Source: a virus. From it: a stretch of 26,995 nt of DNA. The notes under the pieces were generated by a model. It did no database searches, had not been told where the DNA came from, and was given only the letters and a program-made list of their open reading frames with translations. The number at the start of each line of letters is the position of its first letter. Position 1 is the stretch's first letter. The stretch is taken from the IMG/VR virus record IMGVR_UViG_3300024999_000332, positions 1 through 26,995 of that record, one strand, 5' to 3'. The translations under genes were made by a program, and so were the position numbers. Below are positions 1 through 7,060 of the stretch, one piece after another.

Positions 1-539
1 CGGCTCTGGATGAGCGGCACGTTCTCGAACAGGACGAGCGGGATCGGATCGCCCTCGAACGCGTCGAGCAGCAGCCGCACGCCGCGGACGGTGAGCCGGT
101 TGAGTGCCTGGTAGCGGCGGGTGCTCGAGCGCCCCTTCGCGAGTAGCCCCGAGAACCCCTTGCAGGGCGCGGAGGTGAAGGCGATGTCCGGGCGGCGCCC
201 GCCGAAGGCACGGACGATGTCCGCGGCCGTGGCCTCGCGCCAGCCTGGCGGCGGCGCGCCCGTGTTCCCGCAGGCGCGGCACCGATCGGCGCCGTCCTCG
301 ACGCACTCGGCGTGGAAGTCGAGGAACTGCCCGCGGTCGAAGAGGTCGAGGCAGGTCGCCGGCACGCCCACGAACCGCTCGAAGTCCGCGCAGGCGCCAG
401 GGTCGGCGTCGATGCCGCCCACGCATTCGAAGCTCGCCTCCACCTCGCCAACGCGGACGTGGCCGGCGTTGAACCCGGAGGCGCCGCCGCCGTCGCCGCA
501 GAAGAGGTGACCGTGCAGGATGGTGCGATGGGTCAGCAC
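1..539 (-). CDS. DNA cytosine-C5 methyltransferase, C-terminal part cut by the left window edge
   Basis: This protein would transfer a methyl group from S-adenosylmethionine to C5 of cytosine, most simply to shield phage DNA from restriction. The visible 179 residues show motif I (LFCGDGGGASGF, residues 12-23), an acidic SAM-contact segment (GGIDADPGA, 41-49), the catalytic loop with its nucleophile (SAPCKGFSG, Cys126; the usual form is PPCQGFS) and the motif VI ENV triad (172-174). The target-recognition domain and C-terminus lie beyond position 1. The chosen GTG start at 539 overlaps the stop of the upstream exonuclease gene, implying translational coupling. A small Cys-rich insert (Cys79, Cys87, Cys90) sits before the catalytic loop and is not a standard motif; it may bind zinc. 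The family call is firm; target sequence is unknown. Confidence 0.9.
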   Translation of the reverse strand, partial: MLTHRTILHGHLFCGDGGGASGFNAGHVRVGEVEASFECVGGIDADPGACADFERFVGVPATCLDLFDRGQFLDFHAECVEDGADRCRACGNTGAPPPGWREATAADIVRAFGGRRPDIAFTSAPCKGFSGLLAKGRSSTRRYQALNRLTVRGVRLLLDAFEGDPIPLVLFENVPLIQS

Positions 540-1438
540 GAGTGCACCTCTCCGTCCGCGCCGAGCACGCGTTGCTGGCCGTCCTGGCCGATGCGGCGGG
601 TGATCAGCGCGCCGCAGCTGCAGCGCGTCGTCGGCGTCGCCTGCCCCCACGTGGGTTCGGGCACGCCCTCGATCCGGTGCCAGTCGCAGCGGGGCGCGAT
701 CCGGTCCCCCCGTCGGAGGCAGTAGTCGGCGAAGTCGCGCTCCTGCCAGAGCGCCGCGGACCGCTGCCAGGCGAGCAGGTCCCCGACGGTCTTCATCGTC
801 GGCGCGTCGTCCTCGTCCTCCTCGTCGCCGCCGTTCCACCGCCGAGGCTGGGCGCCAGCGGGCCCGCGGAAGGCCCCGGCGCTCCAGGCCGCGCGCATGA
901 GCGGGCGAACCAGGTAGGCGAGCGAGAGCGCGTCGCCCGTCGCCCCGTGAGCGTCGAGAACGATGCCGTGCTCCTGGGCGAGTTCGACAAGCCGGCCGGG
1001 ACGCCCGCGCGTCTTGGTGGCCTTCCGCACGACGAGGAGGTCGAGCCAGGGCCAGGCGACGGGGGCGCGGCCGAGCCGCTCCTGCTCGGTCGCGAGGAAG
1101 GTGTAGTCGGCGGGGGCGCAGTAGGCGGCGGGCAGCCGGCCCGCCAGTGCGACCTCGACGAGCGGGGCCACCTCCGCCCAGCTCGGGGCGGCGGCCACGG
1201 CCGCGTCGTCGATCCCGTGCACGCGGGTGGCGTCGGCGGGGATGGAGACGGGCGGGCGAACCAGCGAGCGGAAGGCGATGCGGGGCGGCTCCTCGCTCCC
1301 GAGCTCGACGTGGACGACGGCGACGTCCACCACGTGCGCGTCGGGGCCCGCGTGCGTCGTCGCTTCGAAGTCGATGCAGGCGACGGGGCAGCCGCGGAGG
1401 GGGACCGATCGGTCGATCGGTGCGGGACGCTCGATCAC
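533..1438 (-). CDS. DnaQ-like (DEDD) 3'-5' exonuclease
   Basis: The 301-residue protein resembles RNase T/DnaQ-family exonucleases, which remove nucleotides from 3' ends using two metal ions. The N-terminal half carries the DEDD pattern: ExoI DFE (Asp23, Glu25), an HGID motif at 74-77, ExoII around Asp111 (PADYTF) and the ExoIII HxxxxD form (His164, Asp169). The last ~100 residues are a separate region with Cys/His residues (DWHRIEG, then CSCG) that may bind zinc. The frame stays open far upstream, but GTG at 1438 is chosen because it follows GGAGGTGGGAA and overlaps the stop of the upstream membrane peptide. It could proofread, degrade host DNA or process recombination ends; with no polymerase in the window this cannot be decided. 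Confidence 0.85.
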   Translation of the reverse strand: MIERPAPIDRSVPLRGCPVACIDFEATTHAGPDAHVVDVAVVHVELGSEEPPRIAFRSLVRPPVSIPADATRVHGIDDAAVAAAPSWAEVAPLVEVALAGRLPAAYCAPADYTFLATEQERLGRAPVAWPWLDLLVVRKATKTRGRPGRLVELAQEHGIVLDAHGATGDALSLAYLVRPLMRAAWSAGAFRGPAGAQPRRWNGGDEEDEDDAPTMKTVGDLLAWQRSAALWQERDFADYCLRRGDRIAPRCDWHRIEGVPEPTWGQATPTTRCSCGALITRRIGQDGQQRVLGADGEVHSC

Positions 1439-1623
1439 TTCCCACCTCCGATCACGCTCGCGATCATGCGGTTGATCTCGCGGTCGACGTCCTGCGCGGG
1501 CAGAAGCACGCCCGCGCAGATCGCGATCGAGATCGCGCCGAGGATCGTGATCACGATCGTGCGGCCGATGGCCTCTCCGATCGTGGGCGGCGGGTTGTCC
1601 GTAGGGTGGTGGCGGTTGTACAC
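1435..1623 (-). CDS. Small single-pass membrane protein (62 aa)
   Basis: This is an unrecognised short protein with one hydrophobic stretch of about 20 residues (TIVITILGAISIAICAGVLL, roughly residues 23-42) between a polar Pro/His/Asn-rich N-terminus and a C-terminal polar helix. That shape fits a single-span inner-membrane peptide. The GTG start at 1623 is well supported: GGAGAACC lies two bases upstream and a CGACCA box lies further up. The stop overlaps the GTG of the exonuclease gene. Longer in-frame starts exist within the upstream gene but lack a ribosome site. The function could be superinfection exclusion, a holin-like role or host takeover; the sequence does not tell them apart. Confidence 0.7.
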   Translation of the reverse strand: MYNRHHPTDNPPPTIGEAIGRTIVITILGAISIAICAGVLLPAQDVDREINRMIASVIGGGK

Positions 1624-1639
1624 AGGTTCTCCGTTCCCC

Positions 1640-1667
1640 TGGTCGCGGGGTGGTTGCAACGGTATCA
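1640..1667 (-). promoter_or_regulatory. Putative extended -10 promoter and leader for the membrane-peptide unit
   Basis: Read on the minus strand, TGATACCGT (1667-1659) fits an extended -10 (TGnTAnnnT). It is followed by the palindrome GTTGCAAC (1660-1653) and by a CGACCA box (1645-1640) 16 nt before the GTG start. The -10 lies in the last bases of the upstream gene. No good -35 and no CGCGCCG spacer box are visible, so this differs from the main promoter family. The promoter at 24220-24228 shares the TGnTACCGT core. Confidence 0.4.
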
Positions 1668-2171
1668 CGCGACGCGCGTGCCGTAGAGCGTGACGTCCCA
1701 GCCGGCGGACTGCAACCAGGGGACGAGCCACTGGAGGTGGCATCCCTGGCCGGGCTTGCACGTGCACGCGAGGTAGGAGTCGTGGGGGACGAGGTGGCGG
1801 TCGAGGAGGGGGTGGGCGGTCCAGGTGAGGGCGCCGGGTGCGAGATCGCCCGCGCTGGCCTGGCGCGCCCACCGCGCGACGAGGGCGTCCCGGTAGCGGT
1901 CGATGGCGCCGGCACCCTGGTAGAAGAGCGGGGCACGACGCTCGGCGAGGGCGGCGTGCATCAGCTCCACCTCCGCGCCCTCGGCGTAGAGGTGGTCGGG
2001 GCGGCCGTGGGTGAGCGCGCGAACCCAGATCGGGGGCTGCGCCATCGCCGCGAGGTGGCGACCGACCGAGGGCAGGTCGGCGCCTCGCGCGCGCTCCACC
2101 CCGCGCTGGATCAGCGTCTCCTGCCAGTTCGGGAGCGAGGCCGCGTCGAGGAGGTGAAGGACGGGCCTCAC
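1665..2171 (-). CDS. Hypothetical protein with a DUF4326-like C-terminal cysteine motif
   Basis: This 168-residue protein has no firm family. Its C-terminal part reads YLACTCKPGQGCHLQWLVPWL, and upstream of this is IDRYRDAL. That arrangement resembles DUF4326 proteins, which carry a YRxxL segment followed by CxCKPxxCH and are common in phages without a known activity. The GTG start at 2171 overlaps the stop of the preceding gene, and no stronger start is visible. The gene ends inside the promoter/leader of the membrane-peptide unit. The DUF4326 match is by eye from a short motif, so treat it as tentative. Confidence 0.6.
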   Translation of the reverse strand: MRPVLHLLDAASLPNWQETLIQRGVERARGADLPSVGRHLAAMAQPPIWVRALTHGRPDHLYAEGAEVELMHAALAERRAPLFYQGAGAIDRYRDALVARWARQASAGDLAPGALTWTAHPLLDRHLVPHDSYLACTCKPGQGCHLQWLVPWLQSAGWDVTLYGTRVA

Positions 2172-2527
2172 GGCTCGCTCCCCGAGTCCAGATCTTCGGA
2201 CGGAAGCGGGCAGGGCTCGTCGTGGGCGAGGCCGCGACCGCAGTTCCGGCACACGTGCGCGTGGTGCTCGCAGAGGCGCGAGTCGGGCTCGTCGTCGCAG
2301 TCGGGGTGTGGCCCGAAGAACTGCGTCAGCGCGAGGAGCAGAAGCCCGGTGCCTGGCGAGAGCCGGACCTCGGGCGGCGTGTCGTCGCAGTCCACGCCGG
2401 CGGAGAGCTCCAACAGCGCACGCCGCATCGCCTCGGCGTCGCCCCGCTCGCGCGCGGCGAGGACGGCCGGCGCGGTGAGCGCGCCCGTCCACTGGTTGAT
2501 CCCGTCGTCGCAGTCGTGGTCGGCCAT
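2168..2527 (-). CDS. Hypothetical acidic protein with possible zinc ribbon (119 aa)
   Basis: The product is not recognised. It is acidic and repeats CDD three times (HDCDDG, VDCDDT, PDCDDEP). Near the C-terminus it has HVCRNCGRG followed by HDEPC, a CxxC...C pattern that could bind zinc. The ATG start at 2527 shares its A with the TGA stop of the upstream gene (TGATG) and has GGGAGG upstream; a GTG one codon earlier is possible. Tight overlaps on both sides show it is translated within the same unit as its neighbours. Confidence 0.7.
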   Translation of the reverse strand: MADHDCDDGINQWTGALTAPAVLAARERGDAEAMRRALLELSAGVDCDDTPPEVRLSPGTGLLLLALTQFFGPHPDCDDEPDSRLCEHHAHVCRNCGRGLAHDEPCPLPSEDLDSGSEP

Positions 2528-2769
2528 CACGCCTCCCGAAGCCAGCGCTCGGCGGCGCGCTCGTGCGCTGCAGCTCGAGCCTCGGAGTCCGTCGCCGCTT
2601 CAATGAAGCGCTCGCGCCAGTAGTCGTCGGGCGCGGCCTGGGACTTCCGGCGCTGGAGATGCGCCTGGGCGCGCGCCTCCTTCGCCTCGGCGAGACGCTG
2701 GCGCGCGAGCCAGCGCCGCGTGCCCGGCCGAAGCGGCACGGGCGCGAGCGAGGTGGGGTGGTTCTCCAT
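2527..2769 (-). CDS. Hypothetical Arg/Ala-rich helical protein (80 aa), first gene of its unit
   Basis: This is a short, very polar, Arg/Ala/Glu-rich protein, probably almost all helix (for example RLAEAKEARAQAHLQRRK), with a basic N-terminal half. It might bind nucleic acid, but no motif proves this. It is the first gene after the promoter at 2812-2840, and the start at 2769 is preceded by GAGG. The cassette sequence GGAGAACC, which elsewhere precedes the start codon, here overlaps the ATG itself (ATGGAGAACC), so the leader seems to have shifted relative to the gene. Confidence 0.65.
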   Translation of the reverse strand: MENHPTSLAPVPLRPGTRRWLARQRLAEAKEARAQAHLQRRKSQAAPDDYWRERFIEAATDSEARAAAHERAAERWLREA

Positions 2770-2811
2770 CGGGGCCTCGTGTGGAGCGGTTGGTCGTCCG
2801 CTCTCCCGACC

Positions 2812-2840
2812 ACCATACGCCAGCGCGGCGCGGTCTGCAA
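2812..2840 (-). promoter_or_regulatory. Family promoter (CGCGCCG-spacer type) for the 2769-leftward unit
   Basis: On the minus strand: -35 TTGCAG (2840-2835), a 17-nt spacer containing CCGCGCCG and ending TGGCG, and -10 TATGGT (2817-2812). A second TTGCAC sits directly upstream at 2846-2841. CGACCA follows at 2796-2791, about 15 nt after the -10. It closely matches the promoters at 8334, 14359, 16997 and 22804. Confidence 0.75.
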
Positions 2841-2863
2841 GTGCAAACCGCGCCACCGGACGG

Positions 2864-3970
2864 CTACTCGTCGTTCTCCTCGCCGTCTCCGTTCTCCTCG
2901 TCCTCGTCCTCGTCCTCCTCGCCGTCGTAGTCCTCGGGCTCGTCGGCGGGGTCCTCGTGCTCGACCTCAACGGGCGGCGCCTCGGGCTGGACGGCGGGCC
3001 GCGACCCGAAGAGCGACATCTGGCGCTCCTTGCCCTCCATCTGGCGCGTGTCGATCACGATGTCGGTGGCGGTGTCGATGACGCGGATCACCCCGTCGTG
3101 GTAGTCGGCGACCTCGATCACTTGGACCTTCCGCACCTCCTCGCGCTTGCGGATGACGTCGGCCACCTGGGCGCGCGCGCCGGTGAGGCCGTTCATCTCC
3201 GTCTTCATCTGGCGCTTCACCTCGGCGTGGCGCGCGGTCGCCTCCTCGATCTTGGCCTCGAGCTGGGCGAGCTCGTCGCCGCGCGCGAGCAGGTCCGTGT
3301 CGGTGAGGGTGAAGGCGTGGTTGATGATCTTCTCGACGAGCACCTTGGTACGGGCGGGCGGGACGATGCGCGCCACCACCTGGCCGCCCTCGGGCGCGGG
3401 CGCGGCGGCGCTCCCGCCGGTGACGAGGCGGAGGTGGGTGCGGTCGGGCGCGGCCTCGCCGGGGACGGGCTCCTCGGGCGGCGGCGGCTCGATCGGCGGC
3501 TGCGCGAGCAGCCAGCGGACCGCGTCCTGGGCGACGAGGAGATCGACGGACTCCGGCCCGCCCTCGGCCCCCACGCCCTCACGGCCGTTCGCCCACGCCT
3601 TGTAGGCGCGGATCGCGACCAGGTCCTTTCCGGCGGCAACCTCGGCGCGGATCTCGCCCTCCACCTCGACGGGCGGGCGGGCGAAGGTGATCACCACCGG
3701 GGCCTCGGGCTCCGCCGCGGAGGGCGCCGGATCGGCGGCCGGCTCGGCCGAGGTGACCTCCGACGTCGGGGTCGCGTCGTCGCTCGTGAGCGTGCCGCCC
3801 AGCGCCGTGGCGAGCGCTGCGGGGTCCACGCCCTGCAGGCTGATGGAGACGGCGCCGTCCGCCTCCTGGCGCACCTCGGGCGGCGATTCGGTGAGGGGCA
3901 CGTCGCCCTGCTCGTGGTTGGTGGCGGCGGCCGCTTCGGCGGCCAGTTCCTTCTTCGTCTTCCTGCCCAT
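2864..3970 (-). CDS. Hypothetical coiled-coil protein with acidic tail (368 aa)
   Basis: No family is recognised. The protein has four parts: a basic start (MGRKTKKE), a low-complexity Ala/Pro/Glu-rich linker to about residue 100, a mixed region (VVITFARPPVEVEGEI and beyond), and a predicted coiled coil at about 231-280 (ELAQLEAKIEEATARHAEV). A short beta-like segment follows (YHDGVIRVIDTATDIVIDTR), then a strongly acidic C-terminal tail of about 30 residues. An acidic tail of this kind could mimic DNA or contact a partner protein. The ATG at 3970 has GGAGG six bases upstream. The gene ends 24 bp before the -35 of the next leftward promoter. Confidence 0.75.
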   Translation of the reverse strand: MGRKTKKELAAEAAAATNHEQGDVPLTESPPEVRQEADGAVSISLQGVDPAALATALGGTLTSDDATPTSEVTSAEPAADPAPSAAEPEAPVVITFARPPVEVEGEIRAEVAAGKDLVAIRAYKAWANGREGVGAEGGPESVDLLVAQDAVRWLLAQPPIEPPPPEEPVPGEAAPDRTHLRLVTGGSAAAPAPEGGQVVARIVPPARTKVLVEKIINHAFTLTDTDLLARGDELAQLEAKIEEATARHAEVKRQMKTEMNGLTGARAQVADVIRKREEVRKVQVIEVADYHDGVIRVIDTATDIVIDTRQMEGKERQMSLFGSRPAVQPEAPPVEVEHEDPADEPEDYDGEEDEDEDEENGDGEENDE

Positions 3971-3984
3971 GGGGGCCTCCGGGA

Positions 3985-4182
3985 TCAGGTGGTGGTGGTC
4001 GGGGTCACGAGTTGGGCGTGTAGCGCCCAGGTGTCGAAGAGGCGGATGGGCGCCGCGTGGGGGCGGGGCTTCGACGCGCGGCCGTGTGCCCTCCGCGTCT
4101 CCAGGTAGTGCACGACGCGACGGTCGCGGCGCACGACCTCGCGGGTGACGATCGCGTCGTCGAGCACGCGTCGGTAGGTCAT
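3985..4182 (-). CDS. Hypothetical basic protein (65 aa)
   Basis: This is a short Arg/His-rich protein (VTREVVRRDRRVVHYLETRR) ending in a Thr run. It is not recognised. The ATG overlaps the upstream stop (ATGA), which is the main support for the start. The Thr-rich end falls in the leader of the next gene, where a CGACCA match (4001-3996) also occurs; in this case it is part of the coding sequence and may be chance. Confidence 0.6.
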   Translation of the reverse strand: MTYRRVLDDAIVTREVVRRDRRVVHYLETRRAHGRASKPRPHAAPIRLFDTWALHAQLVTPTTTT

Positions 4183-4388
4183 GCCACCGCCACGCGGCAC
4201 CGGCATCGCGGGTGCCCGCAGCCGGTGATCGGATCTCCCCAGACGATCGCCGCCTCCTGGACGTCGAGCGGGACCTCCGCGTCGGCGGGGAAGCGACGCA
4301 GGCGGGTGAGCACCCGGACCATGCCGCGGTTCTCGGGCTGGATCTTCCGCGCGGCACGGAAGAAGGCGCGAAGATCCCGGACCGTCAC
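4179..4388 (-). CDS. Hypothetical small protein with C-terminal Cys/His motif (69 aa)
   Basis: This unknown protein begins VTVRDLRAFFRAARK, likely an amphipathic helix, and ends GCGHPRCRC, a compact Cys/His cluster that could bind a metal. The GTG start at 4388 overlaps the stop of the methyltransferase gene. It sits between overlapped genes on both sides, so it is almost certainly translated, but nothing in the sequence assigns a role. Confidence 0.65.
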   Translation of the reverse strand: MTVRDLRAFFRAARKIQPENRGMVRVLTRLRRFPADAEVPLDVQEAAIVWGDPITGCGHPRCRCRVAVA

Positions 4389-5119
4389 GGCACCCCCAGC
4401 AGCGCGCCCGCGGCGCGGGTGCGGGCGATCTTGCGGGCGAGGGCGGGCACGACGTCGCGCAGGTCCTGGCCGAGGGTGGCGGGCGACTCGTTGCCGGCGC
4501 AGAACCAGCGGGGGCGGGCGCGCCGGGCGAAGAGCTCCAGGTAGGGCCCGTCCGGGAACATGCGCTCGAGCGCGTCCTGGACGACCTCGGTCTTGACCGA
4601 GTAGGCGAGCGCGGGCGCCTCGAACACGTCGCGGGTGGCGCGGTCGCGAAGGTGCCGGTACGGCGAGCCGCGCACCCCGACCGCCGCAACCTCCTTCGCC
4701 GCGCGCGCGAGGCGCCCGAGGCCGAAGTGCAGCTTGCCGATCCGGCGGCTGATCCGCGCCGCCAGCTCCTTCGCGCCCACCCCCTCGGCCATCGCCTCCG
4801 TGACGATGGCCTGGACCTCGGCGGGCGTCGGCGGAGCCGGACGCTTCGACCACACCCACTCCCCGACGGGGCGGAAGCCCCACGCGCGCATGACGCGCGC
4901 GCCGTCCTCGGCCATCGACGAGGGGCGCCAGAGGACGCAGACGGCGTCCTCGGCCATGCACTCCCCGACCGGAAGGGCGGCGACGTCGTCGGTGGTCATG
5001 ACCGCGTAGTTGGAGGCGGCGCCACGCGGCACCTCCGACATGGTGAGATGATCCCCGAACGCCCAGGAGGGATCGGCGGCCACGACCCGGTAGGGCCGGA
5101 AGACGTCGGAGGCGCTCAC
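4385..5119 (-). CDS. MT-A70 family DNA N6-adenine methyltransferase
   Basis: The 244-residue protein matches the MT-A70 group of SAM-dependent methyltransferases, which methylate N6 of adenine. The catalytic motif DPSW (16-19; canonical form DPPW) follows RVVAA, and the order of motifs is circularly permuted as expected. VLWRPSSM and WVWSKR form the core strands, and GPYLELFARRARPRWFCAGNE near residue 200 matches the conserved family end where SAM binds. An internal insert of ~60 residues (PTPAEVQAIVTEAM and onward, a helical segment) is longer than in minimal family members. The GTG start at 5119 overlaps the upstream stop. It is probably a stand-alone phage methylase for evading restriction. 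Recognition sequence unknown. Confidence 0.85.
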   Translation of the reverse strand: MSASDVFRPYRVVAADPSWAFGDHLTMSEVPRGAASNYAVMTTDDVAALPVGECMAEDAVCVLWRPSSMAEDGARVMRAWGFRPVGEWVWSKRPAPPTPAEVQAIVTEAMAEGVGAKELAARISRRIGKLHFGLGRLARAAKEVAAVGVRGSPYRHLRDRATRDVFEAPALAYSVKTEVVQDALERMFPDGPYLELFARRARPRWFCAGNESPATLGQDLRDVVPALARKIARTRAAGALLGVP

Positions 5120-5694
5120 GTGCCGCTCCGCGTCCCGCTCGTCCAGTCGGGCAGGCTGGCGGGGTCGGCCCCCGCCGGGTTGGGGCCGAGCTGGGAGCGC
5201 CGCGACCGGTAGGCCCCGTGCCGCGGCGTGTCGTCGTGCGTCGCCCGCCAGCGCGGGTTCTCGAGCTCGCGCCACGCGGCCTCCAGCCCCGCCGCGCGCG
5301 CGGCGTTCCCCCACCCCTCCCAGGTGGCGGCGCGCACGCCCGGCCCGGTCAGCGCCGTGCCGCTGAACCCGCGCCGCCGCTGCCAGGTCTGGAACTCCAG
5401 GCGCATGCCGTCGGTGGCGATTCCGTCGTTGCGGAGGAGCGCCGCGAAGACGCCGCGCGTGTCGCGCGCGACGAGGTCGACAAGAGCCACGTCGCAGGCG
5501 AGGCCGATCTCCCGCGTGGCGGGCGTCTCCTCGCCGAAGAGGGGCACGATGTTCCGATGCACGAGGATCGGCGCGAGGCCCTCGGCGACGAGGATGCGGG
5601 CGATCAGCGTGGCGCGGTCGACGTGCCAGGCGCGGATCTCGGGGTGCTCGGCCGCGTAGGGCGCGGCGACGTAGGCGGGTGGACGGGGCTGCAT
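5116..5694 (-). CDS. DUF4406 / nucleoside deoxyribosyltransferase-like protein
   Basis: The first ~75 residues (AYVAAPYA, APILVHRNI, ACDVALVDL) follow the Rossmann-like pattern of nucleoside 2-deoxyribosyltransferase-like proteins, including phage DUF4406 members. These may act on nucleotides or nucleotide-like ligands; activity here is inferred only from fold. The C-terminal half (EFQTWQRRRGFSG, TWEGWGNAARA) is less conserved and may be a separate domain. The ATG at 5694 follows GGAGAACCG and is the first gene behind the promoter at 5738-5767. Its stop overlaps the MT-A70 gene, which would link nucleotide handling and DNA methylation in one unit. Confidence 0.7.
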   Translation of the reverse strand: MQPRPPAYVAAPYAAEHPEIRAWHVDRATLIARILVAEGLAPILVHRNIVPLFGEETPATREIGLACDVALVDLVARDTRGVFAALLRNDGIATDGMRLEFQTWQRRRGFSGTALTGPGVRAATWEGWGNAARAAGLEAAWRELENPRWRATHDDTPRHGAYRSRRSQLGPNPAGADPASLPDWTSGTRSGT

Positions 5695-5737
5695 CGGTTC
5701 TCCGCGGGGCCTGGTTGGTCGTCGGCGCCGCTTGGGT

Positions 5738-5767
5738 GTCATACACCGACGCGGCGCGGGGTGTCAA
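5738..5767 (-). promoter_or_regulatory. Family promoter for the 5694-leftward unit
   Basis: On the minus strand: a consensus -35 TTGACA (5767-5762), an 18-nt spacer with CCGCGCCG and ending TCGGTG, and -10 TATGAC (5743-5738). CGACCA follows at 5721-5716 and GGAGAACC next to the ATG. The spacer is one base longer than in the other family members. The -35 overlaps the end of the RuvC-like gene. Confidence 0.75.
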
Positions 5768-6411
5768 CGCCGCGTGCTCGCGTCGGCGAGTGTACGCTGG
5801 GCAGGTCCGCGCGGGGCAAGGTCGGCGTGACGCGCCGCCCCGACCGAGAGAAGGATGGCGTCGGCGACGTCCCCCTGCGCGCCGCCCGCCGCCTCGGGCG
5901 CGGGATCCCAGGGGAACGGGTCGAGGAAGCGCCCCCACCCCAGCGCGCGCACGAGGTCGCGCGCGGCGATCTTCCGTTGGAGGCGCCCGTTGCCGCCGAG
6001 GGACCACCACGCGCGCCAGGGCGTGGGCTCGACGAACCAGGGGTAGGCGAGTTCGGGACGCTGGGCGCTCCAGAGCGCAACGGCGCCGGCCAGCGTGCCG
6101 AGGCCGTACCCGGTCTTCGCCTGGTTCCCGGCCTTGGGCTTGCCCCCCTTGGCGCCGCCGCGCGAGGCGCCGCTGTAGCAGGCGGGAGGCTCCTCGATGA
6201 CGATGCGGACGCGCGAGTCGTGGGCACGCCGCATCATCTCCGCCTCGGCGAGTTCGTGGGAGATCGGCCCGTCGAGGTAGCGGGCCACGCCCGGCCAGCG
6301 CCAGGCGAGCCCACCGAGCTTCACGTGGCCGGTCGAGAGCGGCCCCTGCTCGGTCGCGAGGCACCATCCCCAGCCACCCCACGCGAGGTCGTTGCCGTGG
6401 ACGAGATTCAC
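5764..6411 (-). CDS. RuvC-like Holliday-junction resolvase / RNase H-fold nuclease
   Basis: The 215-residue protein has the layout of phage RuvC-like nucleases, which resolve branched DNA during recombination and before packaging. An acidic residue lies on the first strand (Asp8 in NDLAWGGWGW), a second strand ends in Glu73-Glu74 (VRIVIEEPP), and a C-terminal helix carries Asp181 and Asp184 (GDVADAILLSVG). These correspond to the catalytic acidic residues of the RNase H fold. A Gly/Lys-rich loop (GASRGGAKGGKPKAGN, 81-96) after the second acidic site is probably disordered. The GTG start at 6411 overlaps the upstream stop. It is last in its unit, ending at the next promoter. Other RNase H-fold nucleases remain possible. 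Confidence 0.75.
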   Translation of the reverse strand: MNLVHGNDLAWGGWGWCLATEQGPLSTGHVKLGGLAWRWPGVARYLDGPISHELAEAEMMRRAHDSRVRIVIEEPPACYSGASRGGAKGGKPKAGNQAKTGYGLGTLAGAVALWSAQRPELAYPWFVEPTPWRAWWSLGGNGRLQRKIAARDLVRALGWGRFLDPFPWDPAPEAAGGAQGDVADAILLSVGAARHADLAPRGPAQRTLADASTRR

Positions 6412-6737
6412 CGGGTGCGCCGGTCGTAGGCCGGACCCGAGCAGTCGCGCGGGGTGAAGACGAGCGCGGGCACACCATCGAGCTGCTCGACGCGGACGGT
6501 GGCCTCGTCGAAGGCGCCGCCGCCGCGGCGCTCCAGGTGCGCTGGCATCTCCTGCAGGTCCTTGAGACGCACGCCCGGGAGGCGCAGCTCGGAGCGGAGG
6601 AGCGGTCGCGGGCACGCCCCCCAGAAGCCCTTGGCCGCGCCCACGATCGCGCCGCGCTCGATGCCGGTGAGCGGCGTGCCAGCCTCGCGCGCGAGGCGCA
6701 GGACGCGGCGGCGAGGCGGGAGGAGGGAGGTGCTCAC
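6408..6737 (-). CDS. Hypothetical protein (109 aa)
   Basis: This unrecognised protein starts with a basic segment (LLPPRRRVLRLAREAG), has a possible short helix-loop region (GIERGAIVGAAKGFWG), and then a strand-rich part (EATVRVEQLDGVPALVFTPRD). The GTG start at 6737 overlaps the upstream stop, and its own stop overlaps the resolvase start. Placement suggests a job in DNA metabolism, but no motif shows one. Confidence 0.65.
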   Translation of the reverse strand: MSTSLLPPRRRVLRLAREAGTPLTGIERGAIVGAAKGFWGACPRPLLRSELRLPGVRLKDLQEMPAHLERRGGGAFDEATVRVEQLDGVPALVFTPRDCSGPAYDRRTR

Positions 6738-7060
6738 GTCGAGCTCCAGGGGGTGCGCACGGTGCGGATGGCGCGCGCCGTTGCCGCACGACGCTTCTCG
6801 ATCAGCGCGAGGCCGAGCGCCGTCCGATCCACGGTCGCACCCGCGGCGATCGCCTGGTTGCAGCGGTCGCGGCCGATCAGGTCGAAGTGCTCGCGCGGCT
6901 CGCCGCGGTGCTGGATCCACTCGGGCCTCATGCCGATCGACTCGGCAAACGTGAGCAACTCGGTCGTGCCCTCCGCGCCGTGGAGCGTGGACACCATGTG
7001 CGCGGTCGTCACCCGCCGACCCCGGAAGGTGTCGAGGCGGGGCGGGTCGATGACGATCAC
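6734..7060 (-). CDS. DUF4031 domain protein
   Basis: The 108-residue protein fits DUF4031, a short family found in phages and bacteria with no proven activity. Typical features are the opening strand VIVIDPP, a Gly-Arg turn, the central TTELLTFAESIGMRPEWIQ helix region, the EHFDL segment and the DRCNQAIAAGAT helix. Family members often sit among replication or nucleotide genes. The GTG start at 7060 overlaps the upstream stop. The family call rests on the order of these segments, read by eye. Confidence 0.75.
   Translation of the reverse strand: MIVIDPPRLDTFRGRRVTTAHMVSTLHGAEGTTELLTFAESIGMRPEWIQHRGEPREHFDLIGRDRCNQAIAAGATVDRTALGLALIEKRRAATARAIRTVRTPWSST

Noticed and set aside
1441-1570. Cluster of GATC palindromes as a regulatory hairpin
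   Set aside because: They lie within the membrane-peptide coding region (Ile/Asp-rich codons such as ATCGCGATC) and no long perfect stem forms as at 22440 or 22856.
3996-4001. CGACCA match before the gene at 2864-3970
   Set aside because: It falls within codons of a Thr-rich end of the preceding gene and has no family promoter upstream; probably coincidental.
5120-6478. N-terminal extension of the MT-A70 frame to about 697 residues
   Set aside because: The added part is Arg/Pro-rich shadow peptide over the DUF4406-like and RuvC-like genes; the GTG at 5119 overlaps the upstream stop and precedes the first methyltransferase motif.
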